Below are positions 13,949-21,209 of a stretch of 32,619 bases of DNA, piece after piece. The notes beneath the pieces are model-generated. The model ran no database searches, was not told where the DNA came from, and saw only the letters and a list, made by a program, of their open reading frames with translations. Source of the stretch: Candidatus Parcubacteria bacterium (GTDB taxonomy: Bacteria; Patescibacteriota; Minisyncoccia; JAHIHE01; JAGLIN01); NCBI GenBank assembly GCA_023140775.1, contig JAGLLA010000004.1, positions 1-32,619 on the forward strand, given 5' to 3'. The position numbers were made by a program, and so were the translations under genes. Positions within the stretch are counted from its first letter, which is position 1; the number at the start of each line of letters is the position of its first letter.

Positions 13949-15667
13949 ATGCAACACTTAGTTCATGTAAACAATAATGATTCAGATAAAAATACTAAGG
14001 AGTTAAAGGAAAAAGTCCAAGAAGAAACGATTCAAAAGCTACATCATAAAAGCGAAGAAGAGAGAGCAAATGCCATGGCAAACAAATATCACCTTCCTTA
14101 TGTAGACCTAAGTTTGATTCCGATAGATCCGGAAATGGTAAGCATCGTTCCAAAAGAAACAGCCCAAAATGCTAGTTTAGCAGTAATTTATAAGGTTGGA
14201 AAGAAATTAAAAATTGCAGTAAAAGATCCTGAGAATTATGAGACAAATAAAGTTCTTGAAAAGCTCAAGCAGGAAGATAAAATGAATTATACCTTAGTGG
14301 TAGTGTCAAGTGATAGTCTCCGAAAGGCTTGGTTAACTTATGATCTTTCAACAGTAACCAAAAGATTTGAAGATCAGGGTGTTTCTTTGAAAAAAGAAGA
14401 TTTGACTGAATTTGAAAAAGGAATACACAACATCATAGATCTGAAAAAAAGAATTTCTGAAATTAACACAACTGAAATATTTAATATAATTATGGCCGGG
14501 GCCATAAAAACGAAATCAAGTGATGTGCACATTGAGCCTAATCTCGATTATATACGACTAAGATATAGAGTAGATGGTGTACTTCAGGATATAGTCAATC
14601 TTCCCATCAAAGTAAGCAGAACAATAACATCAAGAGTAAAAATGCTTTCTAAAATGAAATTAAACGTAACTGACATTCCGCAAGATGGTCATTTTAGCAT
14701 AGACTTAGAGAATAAATCAATAAATATTAGAGCTTCTATTCTTCCCAGTACTTACGGCGAAAGTATTGTACTGAGAATTCTGTCCGAAGACGCAACAGGA
14801 TTAAAGCTAGACGAACTGGGATTCAATCAGTTCTACATGGAAAAGGTTGAAGAACAATTACTCAAGCCGACTGGAATGCTCTTGGTTACAGGTCCAACTG
14901 GAAGTGGAAAAACAACAACTTTATATTCATTTATTCGCAGAGTTAACCAACCGAATATAAAAATTATTACGCTTGAAAATCCAGTTGAGTATAGACTTGA
15001 AGGAATCTCGCAAACAGAGATCCATGCAGACACTGGTTTAACATTTGCTCAAGGATTAAAAGCTGTGGTGAGACAAGATCCAGATGTAATCATGGTAGGA
15101 GAAGTCAGAGACTCTGAAACTGCTGAGATATCAATTCAAGCTGCCTTGACAGGACATTCAGTGTTTTCAACATTGCATACCAATAATGCCGCTGGAGCCA
15201 TACCAAGACTTTTGCACCTTAAGGTTAATCCGACATTGATTTCTCCGTCAATCAACGCAATCATTGCACAAAGATTAGTGAGAACTTTATGCGAACATTG
15301 CAAAGAAGAATACACACCCGCTCAGGAAACAATAGATAAGATCAAGGAAATATTGTCAAAAATCCCAAGAAACAACAGCATGGAAATACCAAGAGATGTA
15401 AAAACAATATTCAGAAGTTGTGGATGTTCTAAGTGTAATTTCATTGGATACAAAGGACGAATAGGAATTTACGAAATGTTTATATTAACCCAAAATATAG
15501 AGAAAATTATTCTTCACAACACATCCGCATCAGAAGTAATGGAAAAAGCAAGAGAAGATGGAATGATCACAATACAGGAGGATGGAATCTTAAAAGCGAT
15601 TGAAGGAATAACATCTCTTGAAGAGATCAGAAGAGTTACTGGAGAAATATTTTCAAATAAATTTTAA
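13949..15667 (+). CDS. Type II/IV secretion-type ATPase (PilB/GspE family)
   Basis: A 572-residue assembly ATPase that powers type IV pilus extension or type II-like secretion from the cytoplasmic face. The N-terminal MshEN-like region (about 20-140, with YVDLSLIPIDPEMV) is followed by an N2 domain (SSDVHIEPNLDYIRLRYRVDG) and the RecA-like motor. Walker A is GPTGSGKTTT (315-324), the Asp box is near ENPVEY, Walker B is VIMVGEVRD (about 380) and the His box is HSVFSTLHTN. A zinc-binding Cys set (Cys448/Cys451 and Cys491/Cys493/Cys496) sits in the C-terminal domain. PilB and GspE cannot be told apart by sequence alone; in this kind of organism PilB is more likely. No pilin, pilC, pilM or pilT is in the window. 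No SD. Confidence 0.92.
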   Translation: MQHLVHVNNNDSDKNTKELKEKVQEETIQKLHHKSEEERANAMANKYHLPYVDLSLIPIDPEMVSIVPKETAQNASLAVIYKVGKKLKIAVKDPENYETNKVLEKLKQEDKMNYTLVVVSSDSLRKAWLTYDLSTVTKRFEDQGVSLKKEDLTEFEKGIHNIIDLKKRISEINTTEIFNIIMAGAIKTKSSDVHIEPNLDYIRLRYRVDGVLQDIVNLPIKVSRTITSRVKMLSKMKLNVTDIPQDGHFSIDLENKSINIRASILPSTYGESIVLRILSEDATGLKLDELGFNQFYMEKVEEQLLKPTGMLLVTGPTGSGKTTTLYSFIRRVNQPNIKIITLENPVEYRLEGISQTEIHADTGLTFAQGLKAVVRQDPDVIMVGEVRDSETAEISIQAALTGHSVFSTLHTNNAAGAIPRLLHLKVNPTLISPSINAIIAQRLVRTLCEHCKEEYTPAQETIDKIKEILSKIPRNNSMEIPRDVKTIFRSCGCSKCNFIGYKGRIGIYEMFILTQNIEKIILHNTSASEVMEKAREDGMITIQEDGILKAIEGITSLEEIRRVTGEIFSNKF

Positions 15668-15693
15668 GTAAATTCACTCAAATTCAATAAAAG

Positions 15694-15719
15694 AACGACA
15701 TTTACACAAAATGTCGTTT
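15694..15719 (+). terminator. Terminator of the pilB-like gene
   Basis: AACGACATTT (15694-15703) pairs with AAATGTCGTT (15709-15718) in a perfect 10-bp stem with a 5-nt loop, followed by TTC. The T-run is short. Confidence 0.65.
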
Positions 15720-15777
15720 TCTTGCAGGAGATTATCGCAGACCATGTCCTAAAATATAAAATGTTATTTGACGACAT

Positions 15778-16707
15778 TCATCTATCTTTCATCCTTTCAA
15801 GAGAACTTTCAAGCCAAAAAGATATTTCCGCATTATGACCATCCAGATCAAATGCTTTTTGAAAATTATGAGCAGACATTTCATAGTCCCCTAATATAAA
15901 ACTAGATTTTCCCAAAATTATCCAGGCATCTCTATAGTCGATATCATCTTCTCCGTTTTCCTTTAGTTTGTTCATCGCCAAATATGGCTGATTGATCTTG
16001 TTGTACAAATCAGCGATTAAAATATTTTTATATTTATTATTTTTTATATTATAATAATTCTCGGAAGATTCTTTTAATGTTTTTAGCTCAAATTCATAAT
16101 CATCACTCTTTTTCTCGATCTGTTGAAAAAAAGTATTATATTCAGCGCTATCATAAAAATCAAGTAGTCCTAAATAATACAACACTTCTGAATCATTATT
16201 ATCTTGAAGCAACTGAGAAAAAATATTATAAGCCTTTTCATTCTCGCCTTTTGCTATAAAACTTTTTCCTACTTTAATTCTGACTTGTTTCGAATTTTTT
16301 ATTTGATTCGACTTATTATAATAAGTCATCGCATCAACTATATTTCTCTTTGCATAATAGATATCTCCCATAATTTCATAAGCAATATGATCACTCTTTT
16401 TCTCATTGATTGCTCTGTATATTTCCTGCTCAGCCTTTTCCAGATTACCATGCTCATAAAAGATTGATGCTCTATTGATTCTAGCTTCATACGCAATACT
16501 CCGATTTCCATCTATAGTCAGTGCATACTTATAATTTTTTAGTGCCTCATCATAAATTTTATTATTATAATTTTTATTTCCCAGAAATAAATATGAATTT
16601 GAGACTGTAACTTGCCATTTATAAAATATAATGAGCATCAAAAAAACAAATAAAAGGATAAAAATCATTTTCTTTCTTTCCCTGCTAACATCTATTTTGA
16701 AAACCAT
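15778..16707 (-). CDS. Membrane-anchored TPR-repeat protein
   Basis: A 309-residue protein with one N-terminal membrane segment (about 14-33, after a basic start RERKKM), so most of it is likely outside the cytoplasmic membrane. The rest consists of tandem tetratricopeptide-like units: YDEALKNYKYALTID, LEKAEQEIYRAINEK, IVDAMTYYNKSNQIK, and a last unit YEMSAHNFQKAFDLDG, with the expected small-residue and aromatic spacing. TPR domains bind other proteins; the partner is unknown, though the convergent secretion ATPase is a possible context. It ends with TGA, one of only two TGA stops in the window. It has its own promoter-like pair at 16729-16756, directly after the U-tract of the candidate RNA. 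Confidence 0.8.
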   Translation of the reverse strand: MVFKIDVSRERKKMIFILLFVFLMLIIFYKWQVTVSNSYLFLGNKNYNNKIYDEALKNYKYALTIDGNRSIAYEARINRASIFYEHGNLEKAEQEIYRAINEKKSDHIAYEIMGDIYYAKRNIVDAMTYYNKSNQIKNSKQVRIKVGKSFIAKGENEKAYNIFSQLLQDNNDSEVLYYLGLLDFYDSAEYNTFFQQIEKKSDDYEFELKTLKESSENYYNIKNNKYKNILIADLYNKINQPYLAMNKLKENGEDDIDYRDAWIILGKSSFILGDYEMSAHNFQKAFDLDGHNAEISFWLESSLERMKDR

Positions 16708-16728
16708 TTAATTAAATCTATGTTTATA

Positions 16729-16756
16729 ATATTAATAGCATACCAAATTTAAGCAA
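16729..16756 (-). promoter_or_regulatory. Promoter of the TPR gene
   Basis: On the minus strand TTGCTT (16751-16756), 16 bp, TAATAT (16729-16734). The -35 overlaps the end of the U-tract of the upstream candidate RNA, so the TPR gene can be transcribed on its own. Confidence 0.45.
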
Positions 16757-16946
16757 AAAAAGAAAGCATTCAATAAATTGCAGACAGCTAGATCCTCAGC
16801 TTATAAAAGGATGAGGGTGGAGAAATTTCCGAGGAATAGACCAGAAAATTCCAATAGAGGAACCCAAACTACCCAGGTCTGGGATAATATCCCCAACTGT
16901 CTACAAATTACTAAATACTTTTAAATGTCGAACTTTTCTAACTTGA
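16755..16946 (-). ncRNA. Candidate ~190-nt structured RNA
   Basis: No gene lies in 16708-17114, yet the minus strand shows a full RNA unit. A promoter (16953-16981) predicts a start near 16946. The arms 16897-16922 and 16762-16787 form a closing stem of 26 positions with only two mismatches; four positions are G-U pairs on the minus strand, whereas they would be C-A clashes on the plus strand, so the RNA is read as minus. The stem is followed by seven U (16755-16761), as in an intrinsic terminator. Between the arms are about 109 nt with small hairpins (GGGAT-ATT-ATCCC, and AGACC...GGTCT enclosing TTCC...GGAA). Size, housekeeping-type promoter and a long closing stem recall 6S RNA, but I see no decisive signature. 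tmRNA, SRP RNA and RNase P motifs were not found. Confidence 0.6.
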
Positions 16947-16952
16947 CTGATA

Positions 16953-16981
16953 AGTGTAGCAGAAATGACAAATCTTGTCAA
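16953..16981 (-). promoter_or_regulatory. Promoter of the candidate structured RNA
   Basis: On the minus strand a perfect TTGACA (16976-16981), 17-bp spacer and TACACT (16953-16958). Its -35 overlaps, in opposite orientation, the -35 of ruvB. Confidence 0.7.
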
Positions 16982-17002
16982 GAGCTGTGAATCTGTTATA
17001 AT
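16975..17002 (+). promoter_or_regulatory. ruvB promoter
   Basis: TTGTCA (16975-16980), 16-bp spacer and a perfect TATAAT (16997-17002). It leaves a ~105-nt leader before the ruvB ATG. Confidence 0.7.
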
Positions 17003-17114
17003 AAGATTAGCTAATTGCTTTAAAATAGGTGAAGTTCGCGATCAATAGAACAAATTTATGATTACTAAGTTATTATATAATTTAAGATAATATAACACTA
17101 ACCTTTTAATAAAT

Positions 17115-18128
17115 ATGGAAATTACTGATTCAAAAGAAATAATCGAAGATGAGAGCCTAGATTTATCTCTTAGACCAAAATTTCTCAAGGAATTTATTGG
17201 CCAAGACAAAATCAAAAAAAATATTGACATCCTTATCAAGGCAGCTCAAAAAAGAAATGAAACAATCGAGCATATTTTGTTCCATGGTTCAAGCGGACTT
17301 GGGAAGACAACGTTATCATATTTGATTGCCAATGAAATGAACAAAAATATCAGAATTACCTCTGGACCAGCAATCGAAAAAGTTGGTGATCTAGGAGCGA
17401 TCTTAACAAACATGGAAGACGGCGATATTCTGTTCATTGATGAGATTCATAGATTAAATAAATTGATTGAAGAAGTCTTATATCCTGCAATGGAAGATTA
17501 TGCCCTGGACATTATTGTTGGCAAGGGACCATCGGCCAGAACTATTCGACTAGATCTTCCACAATTTACCCTTATTGGAGCAACAACCAGGATTGACCTA
17601 ATTTCCTCTCCCCTTCTGAATCGTTTTGGAATTTCACAAAGACTTGATTTTTACAATAATGATGACATAAAACAAATTGTAAAAAGATCTGGTAAAATTT
17701 TGGACATTGCCATAGATTCAGATGGGGCTGATAAGATTGCAAAAAGCTCAAGGCAAACACCAAGAATTGCAAATCGTCTTTTAAAAAGGGTTCGTGATTT
17801 TGCTCAAGTCAAAGGAGATGGAATTATCAACGAAGGCATTGTCGGTCAAACTTTTGATCACCTCGAAATTGACAATTACGGACTAGAACATACTGACAGG
17901 AAAATTCTTGAAATAATTATAGAAAAATTTAATGGAGGTCCAGTTGGCGTTTCAACGATTGCAGCTAGCCTAAGTGAACAAGAAGACACAATTGAATATG
18001 TGTATGAGCCATATCTCCTGCAACTAGGTTTTCTTCAAAGGACACCCAGAGGAAGAAAGGTGACGAAACTTGCTTACAATCATCTCGGTTTTGATTTTCC
18101 AAAAGATAATCAAAACACTTTAATATAA
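17115..18128 (+). CDS. ruvB: Holliday junction branch migration ATPase RuvB
   Basis: A 337-residue RuvB, the normal length. It forms hexameric rings that pump DNA through the RuvA-bound Holliday junction. The start [18 protein letters not shown] is the family N-terminus. The Walker A site is [10 protein letters not shown] (58-67), Walker B is ILFIDEIH (105-112), the signature [17 protein letters not shown] and FTLIGATTR follow, and LLNRFG carries the arginine finger region. The C-terminal winged-helix domain is seen as [16 protein letters not shown]...[17 protein letters not shown]. No SD. It is first in a likely operon with two membrane-protein genes and is separated from ruvA, which lies near the left end of the window. 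Confidence 0.97.
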   Translation: MEITDSKEIIEDESLDLSLRPKFLKEFIGQDKIKKNIDILIKAAQKRNETIEHILFHGSSGLGKTTLSYLIANEMNKNIRITSGPAIEKVGDLGAILTNMEDGDILFIDEIHRLNKLIEEVLYPAMEDYALDIIVGKGPSARTIRLDLPQFTLIGATTRIDLISSPLLNRFGISQRLDFYNNDDIKQIVKRSGKILDIAIDSDGADKIAKSSRQTPRIANRLLKRVRDFAQVKGDGIINEGIVGQTFDHLEIDNYGLEHTDRKILEIIIEKFNGGPVGVSTIAASLSEQEDTIEYVYEPYLLQLGFLQRTPRGRKVTKLAYNHLGFDFPKDNQNTLI

Positions 18129-18145
18129 ATAATTTTTCAAAGATT

Positions 18146-18418
18146 ATGTCATTAGCTACATCATTCCCTTTTGTAGATTTTCTAGCTTTTGTTTTTATCC
18201 CCTTGGGTATCTTTTTCATTTTCGGCTGGTTGATCTTTTATCACTTGAATAAATACGGAATCAAGGGAGATCTAACAAAAAAAGTTGCTTTGTTTTTTAT
18301 CACAATTCTTATTTTCATATCTTTACTAATAACTTCTCTTTTTTTGATGATAAATTGGAATGAAATTAGCATAGAAGATCTAATGGAAATATCAAACATT
18401 AGCCTATTTAATAAATAA
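18146..18418 (+). CDS. Small two-TM protein downstream of ruvB
   Basis: A 90-residue protein with two clear membrane segments (about 10-33 and 46-69) and short polar ends; the loop GIKGDLTKK is basic. It starts 17 bp after the ruvB stop and ends one base before the next ATG, so it is almost certainly in the same transcript as ruvB and the PH-domain gene. There is no SD. I do not recognise the family. The close spacing on both sides supports it as a real gene. Confidence 0.7.
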   Translation: MSLATSFPFVDFLAFVFIPLGIFFIFGWLIFYHLNKYGIKGDLTKKVALFFITILIFISLLITSLFLMINWNEISIEDLMEISNISLFNK

Positions 18419-18419
18419 T

Positions 18420-19007
18420 ATGACCAAAAAATCAATAAACCTGCATAAAGTAGACAAATACACTTTTCCTGGACAACATCACAACGAAAGTGTAGTTCTT
18501 GTTCTGCGCAAGCACTCAATATCTCTTCTTCCTTATGTAATCCAACTCTTCTTGTTTTTATTTTTGCCTATCTTGATATATATATTTCTTGTTCCCAAAG
18601 CATTTCCAGCTTTTCTTGAATTTCCTTATCAAAACGTTTATCTTTTAACTTCTGTTATTTATTACGGGTTTATCTGGATTATAGCTTTTGTGATCTGGGT
18701 GGACTACTACCTGGATGTTTGGATCATAACAAATCAGCGACTAATTGATATCGAACAAAAAGGTTTTTTTAATCGTAGCGTTTCTGAATTAGACTTAAAA
18801 AAGATTCAAGATATCACAAGTAGTGTTAGCGGAGCGATTCCGACCATGTTTGGTTTTGGAAATATTCACATTCAAACGGCGGCCGAAGAAAACAAGTTCG
18901 AGATCAAGTCCGTCCCTCATCCAGTCACTGCCCGCAGAAAGATTATCGAACTCTACAAACACGCCAAGGAAAAAGACAGATTTATTTTCAGAGACAGAGA
19001 TGAATAA
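18420..19007 (+). CDS. Membrane protein with bacterial PH domain
   Basis: A 195-residue protein. After a polar N-terminus with FPGQHHNESVVLVLRKH (the strand that usually precedes the membrane part in this family), there are two membrane segments (about 38-59 and 75-97). They lead into a bacterial PH (bPH_2, DUF304/YdbS-like) domain: WIITNQRLIDIEQKGFF, then VSELDLKKIQDITSS and FGFGNIHIQTA. Such proteins are inner-membrane proteins of unknown biochemical role. It is third in the ruvB operon, one base after the preceding gene, and ends before a strong bidirectional terminator about 270 bp downstream. Confidence 0.85.
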   Translation: MTKKSINLHKVDKYTFPGQHHNESVVLVLRKHSISLLPYVIQLFLFLFLPILIYIFLVPKAFPAFLEFPYQNVYLLTSVIYYGFIWIIAFVIWVDYYLDVWIITNQRLIDIEQKGFFNRSVSELDLKKIQDITSSVSGAIPTMFGFGNIHIQTAAEENKFEIKSVPHPVTARRKIIELYKHAKEKDRFIFRDRDE

Positions 19008-19276
19008 GAACTAAATCGCTAAATTGTTATATTGATTTATCATTTCTAATCCTGGAGCGTGAGAAACCAAACTGTCATTTCGGCAGAGCGATAGCAACGA
19101 GAAATCTATAAATCAGCTAAGACTCATTACAATTTATAAATCTAGACGATACTTATTTAGTCCATAGATCTCTCAATCGCTCCACTCATTTCGAGATGAC
19201 ATATAATTGTCATTCTGGAATAAAACAGATTCAAAACATTGATCTATAAAGCACAAAACAAACAATCTGCATAACA
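19008..19276. other. Gene-free stretch with repeat copies
   Basis: The 310 bp between the PH-domain gene and the broken SGNH gene hold repeat copy C (19073-19201), an additional lone TGTCATTCTGGA end (19208-19219), and a bidirectional terminator (19277-19303). No reading frame is supported. Confidence 0.6.
19073..19201. repeat. TGTCAT-ended inverted-repeat element, copy C
   Basis: 129 bp. The left end is TGTCATTTCGGCAGAGCG, and the right end reads TGTCATCTCGAAATGAG on the minus strand. Read on the minus strand it aligns along its length with copy A (shared AGATCT, GACTAAA, CTAGATT, ATAAATTGT and AGCTG in order), which shows that these are related elements and not chance palindromes. Confidence 0.75.
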
Positions 19277-19303
19277 AAAAAACGGTTTAGACACCGTTTT
19301 TTT
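19277..19303. terminator. Bidirectional terminator
   Basis: AAAAAACGGT (19277-19286), loop TTAGAC, ACCGTTTTTT (19293-19302), followed by more T. It separates the ruvB operon from the convergent SGNH gene and can serve both. Confidence 0.88.
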
Positions 19304-19317
19304 GTTTATATTTTTTC

Positions 19318-19953
19318 CTATTCAACTATTTCATTTTGAAATAAAAAATCTCTCACAATTTCAAACATTATTTCATGTCCTTTGGAGTTTGGATGAAGAC
19401 CATTTTCCAATAATTTTTTATATTCTAGTTTTAGAAACTTTTCAAATATATCGAGAAAACTAATTTTATTTTCTCGACAAACTAATTTTATAATTTTATT
19501 ATAACTTTTAATGTGTTCATTTTTGTATGAAATATCAATATCCCACGAAATTGTTTTAATTTCATCAACTGGAGCAGGTCCAACGAAAACTATGTTGGAA
19601 GAAAATTTTTGAGAAATTTTGATTATTTTTGTAATATTATTTTCAAAATTATCTGGCATAACCTTAAAAGTATTTTTATTTTTAATAAACCAAGAGTCAT
19701 TCACGCCAATTGCAAAAATAATTTTTACCATCTCATTTTCCCATACTCGACAACTAATCTCATTTTCCAACCTTCGTAAAATATTTTCAGAAGTGTCTCC
19801 AGAAATTCCAAGATTATAGACAGAATAATCAAATTTCTTATTTTCTAATTCTTTTTCCATGCAAAAAACCTTCAAACGATCAGTCCATCCCCCCCTAATT
19901 TTGTCCCAAGCACCATGGGTAATACTATCTCAAAAAACTAAAATTCTCGTCAT
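19318..19953 (-). pseudogene. SGNH/GDSL hydrolase broken by an in-frame TGA
   Basis: The true start is the ATG at 19951-19953, which gives MTRILVF, then TGA (19930-19932), then DSITHGAWDKIRGGWTDRLK. SGNH esterases of this type start M.RILVFGDSIT.G, so the TGA sits exactly where the Gly of the GDS motif is expected (one base change from GGA). The frame continues for 203 codons to TAG, with block II (NLGISGDT), block III (IFAIGVNDS) and block V (NGLHPNSKGH). In block V the usual DxxH Asp is Asn. An internal ATG at 19875 would make a 185-aa product without the nucleophile Ser. The family hydrolyses esters or acyl groups (lipase, acylhydrolase, thioesterase). Likely a recent pseudogene; sequencing error or readthrough are the alternatives. 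Confidence 0.75.
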
Positions 19954-20002
19954 GATTTTTGATTAATTTATTGATACTTTTTTTCAACTGTTAATATCCT
20001 GC

Positions 20003-21178
20003 TTATATAACTTTCACCTTTCTCAACATCAAAATCGAAAATATGCCAACTATCAAGGTTGTGATTCCGAGAATTGTCAAGGCTTGAATCAAACTATAAA
20101 CATCAACAATCCAGCCAATTATTGGAATTATCGCAGCATAAAAAAATCTTTGTGACATATTTTTAATTGATAGAACAGTAGCTCTAATTTTCGAACTAGT
20201 TGCTTTATTAATGTAGTCTTCTATAATCGGAGTTGCTAATCCATTAACAAGCTGTTGTAAAAAAATAAAAGAAAAGCTGAAAAGAAATATGAAATTACTC
20301 ATCAGAAGATAACTTATTCCAGTTAAAAATATTAACATATACAAAGTAATTTTTTGACCTAAATAATTTTCAATCCTATGAGCATATTTTGAACTGAGTG
20401 CAGCCACGAGATAAAAAGAAGCAAATACAATTCCAAAATAAGCAATATCCAATCCAGAAATTTGAAAATATGGTTGATAAAGCCAAAGACCTGCTCCGTT
20501 AAAACCGAGCAGAACTCCTGAATAAATTATAAGCCATTTCAATTTTTTGTTATTCAAAATAACAGTTTTGATAATTCTTAACATATCAACAATATACCCT
20601 TTCTTAAAAATCAATTTATGTCTGTGCGGTTCCTTTAATGATATTGAAAGAGGAATAAGAAAAAACATAAATGGAAGTGTCAGGTACATTGTCCATCTTA
20701 AATTTACTTTACCTACAAGGCCTCCTATAATACTTGCCAATGCTAAAGAAATAAATGAATAAGATAAAATATTTCCCCAAATTTTCTTATACAACCTTTC
20801 TTTTTTCAAGTCCTTCAAGGTATCATAAAGCATGGCTGAATCTGCGCCAGATATAAGAGAAATTGAAAAAGCAAATAAAATTTCAGCTATCAAGAATTGA
20901 GAAAAGTTATACCCCAAACCATAAGCTAATAAAGCCAAAAAAACAAAAACACTAGCACTTATTAGAGACATTCTTCTGCCAAAAACATCGGCAAAATAAC
21001 CTGTTGGAATTTCCAGTAAAACAATAATCACAGAATAAATTGACTGTAAAATCATTATTTCTGTGATACTTAACCCATTTTCTTGCCAAAAAAGAACCAT
21101 TATCGGCACAAAAAAGAACAATCCAGATAATATTTGAAACACATACAATTTCCAAATATTCCCTTCTATTTTATTCAT
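20003..21178 (-). CDS. Major facilitator superfamily transporter
   Basis: An MFS permease of 391 residues from the ATG at 21178 (a TTG 5 codons earlier at 21193 is possible; neither has an SD). About twelve hydrophobic segments are visible. The cytoplasmic loop between segments 2 and 3 reads GYFADVFGRRMS, matching the MFS A-motif G.laDr.GRr, and the related loop in the second half is less conserved. The start KLYVFQILSGLFFFVPIMVLFWQENGLSITEIMIL is typical of the drug/sugar-efflux type MFS_1 family. Substrate cannot be told; export of small molecules is a reasonable default. It lies just downstream of the PBP1A gene (31 bp) on the same strand and could be in its operon. Confidence 0.9.
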   Translation of the reverse strand: MNKIEGNIWKLYVFQILSGLFFFVPIMVLFWQENGLSITEIMILQSIYSVIIVLLEIPTGYFADVFGRRMSLISASVFVFLALLAYGLGYNFSQFLIAEILFAFSISLISGADSAMLYDTLKDLKKERLYKKIWGNILSYSFISLALASIIGGLVGKVNLRWTMYLTLPFMFFLIPLSISLKEPHRHKLIFKKGYIVDMLRIIKTVILNNKKLKWLIIYSGVLLGFNGAGLWLYQPYFQISGLDIAYFGIVFASFYLVAALSSKYAHRIENYLGQKITLYMLIFLTGISYLLMSNFIFLFSFSFIFLQQLVNGLATPIIEDYINKATSSKIRATVLSIKNMSQRFFYAAIIPIIGWIVDVYSLIQALTILGITTLIVGIFSILMLRKVKVI

Positions 21179-21209
21179 ATTATTTAATATCAAAAAGATT
21201 AGAATAAAT

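Noticed and set aside
16755-16946. tmRNA, SRP RNA or RNase P RNA
   Set aside because: No tRNA-like ends or tag frame, no GGAAG-type SRP domain IV loop and no GAGGAAAGTCC/ACAGAA RNase P blocks were seen on either strand.
19318-19953. UGA read as glycine throughout the genome
   Set aside because: polA (929 codons), PBP1A (1001 codons) and the other long genes contain no in-frame TGA, and two genes appear to end with TGA. A genome that used UGA for Gly would show many interruptions in a standard-code translation.
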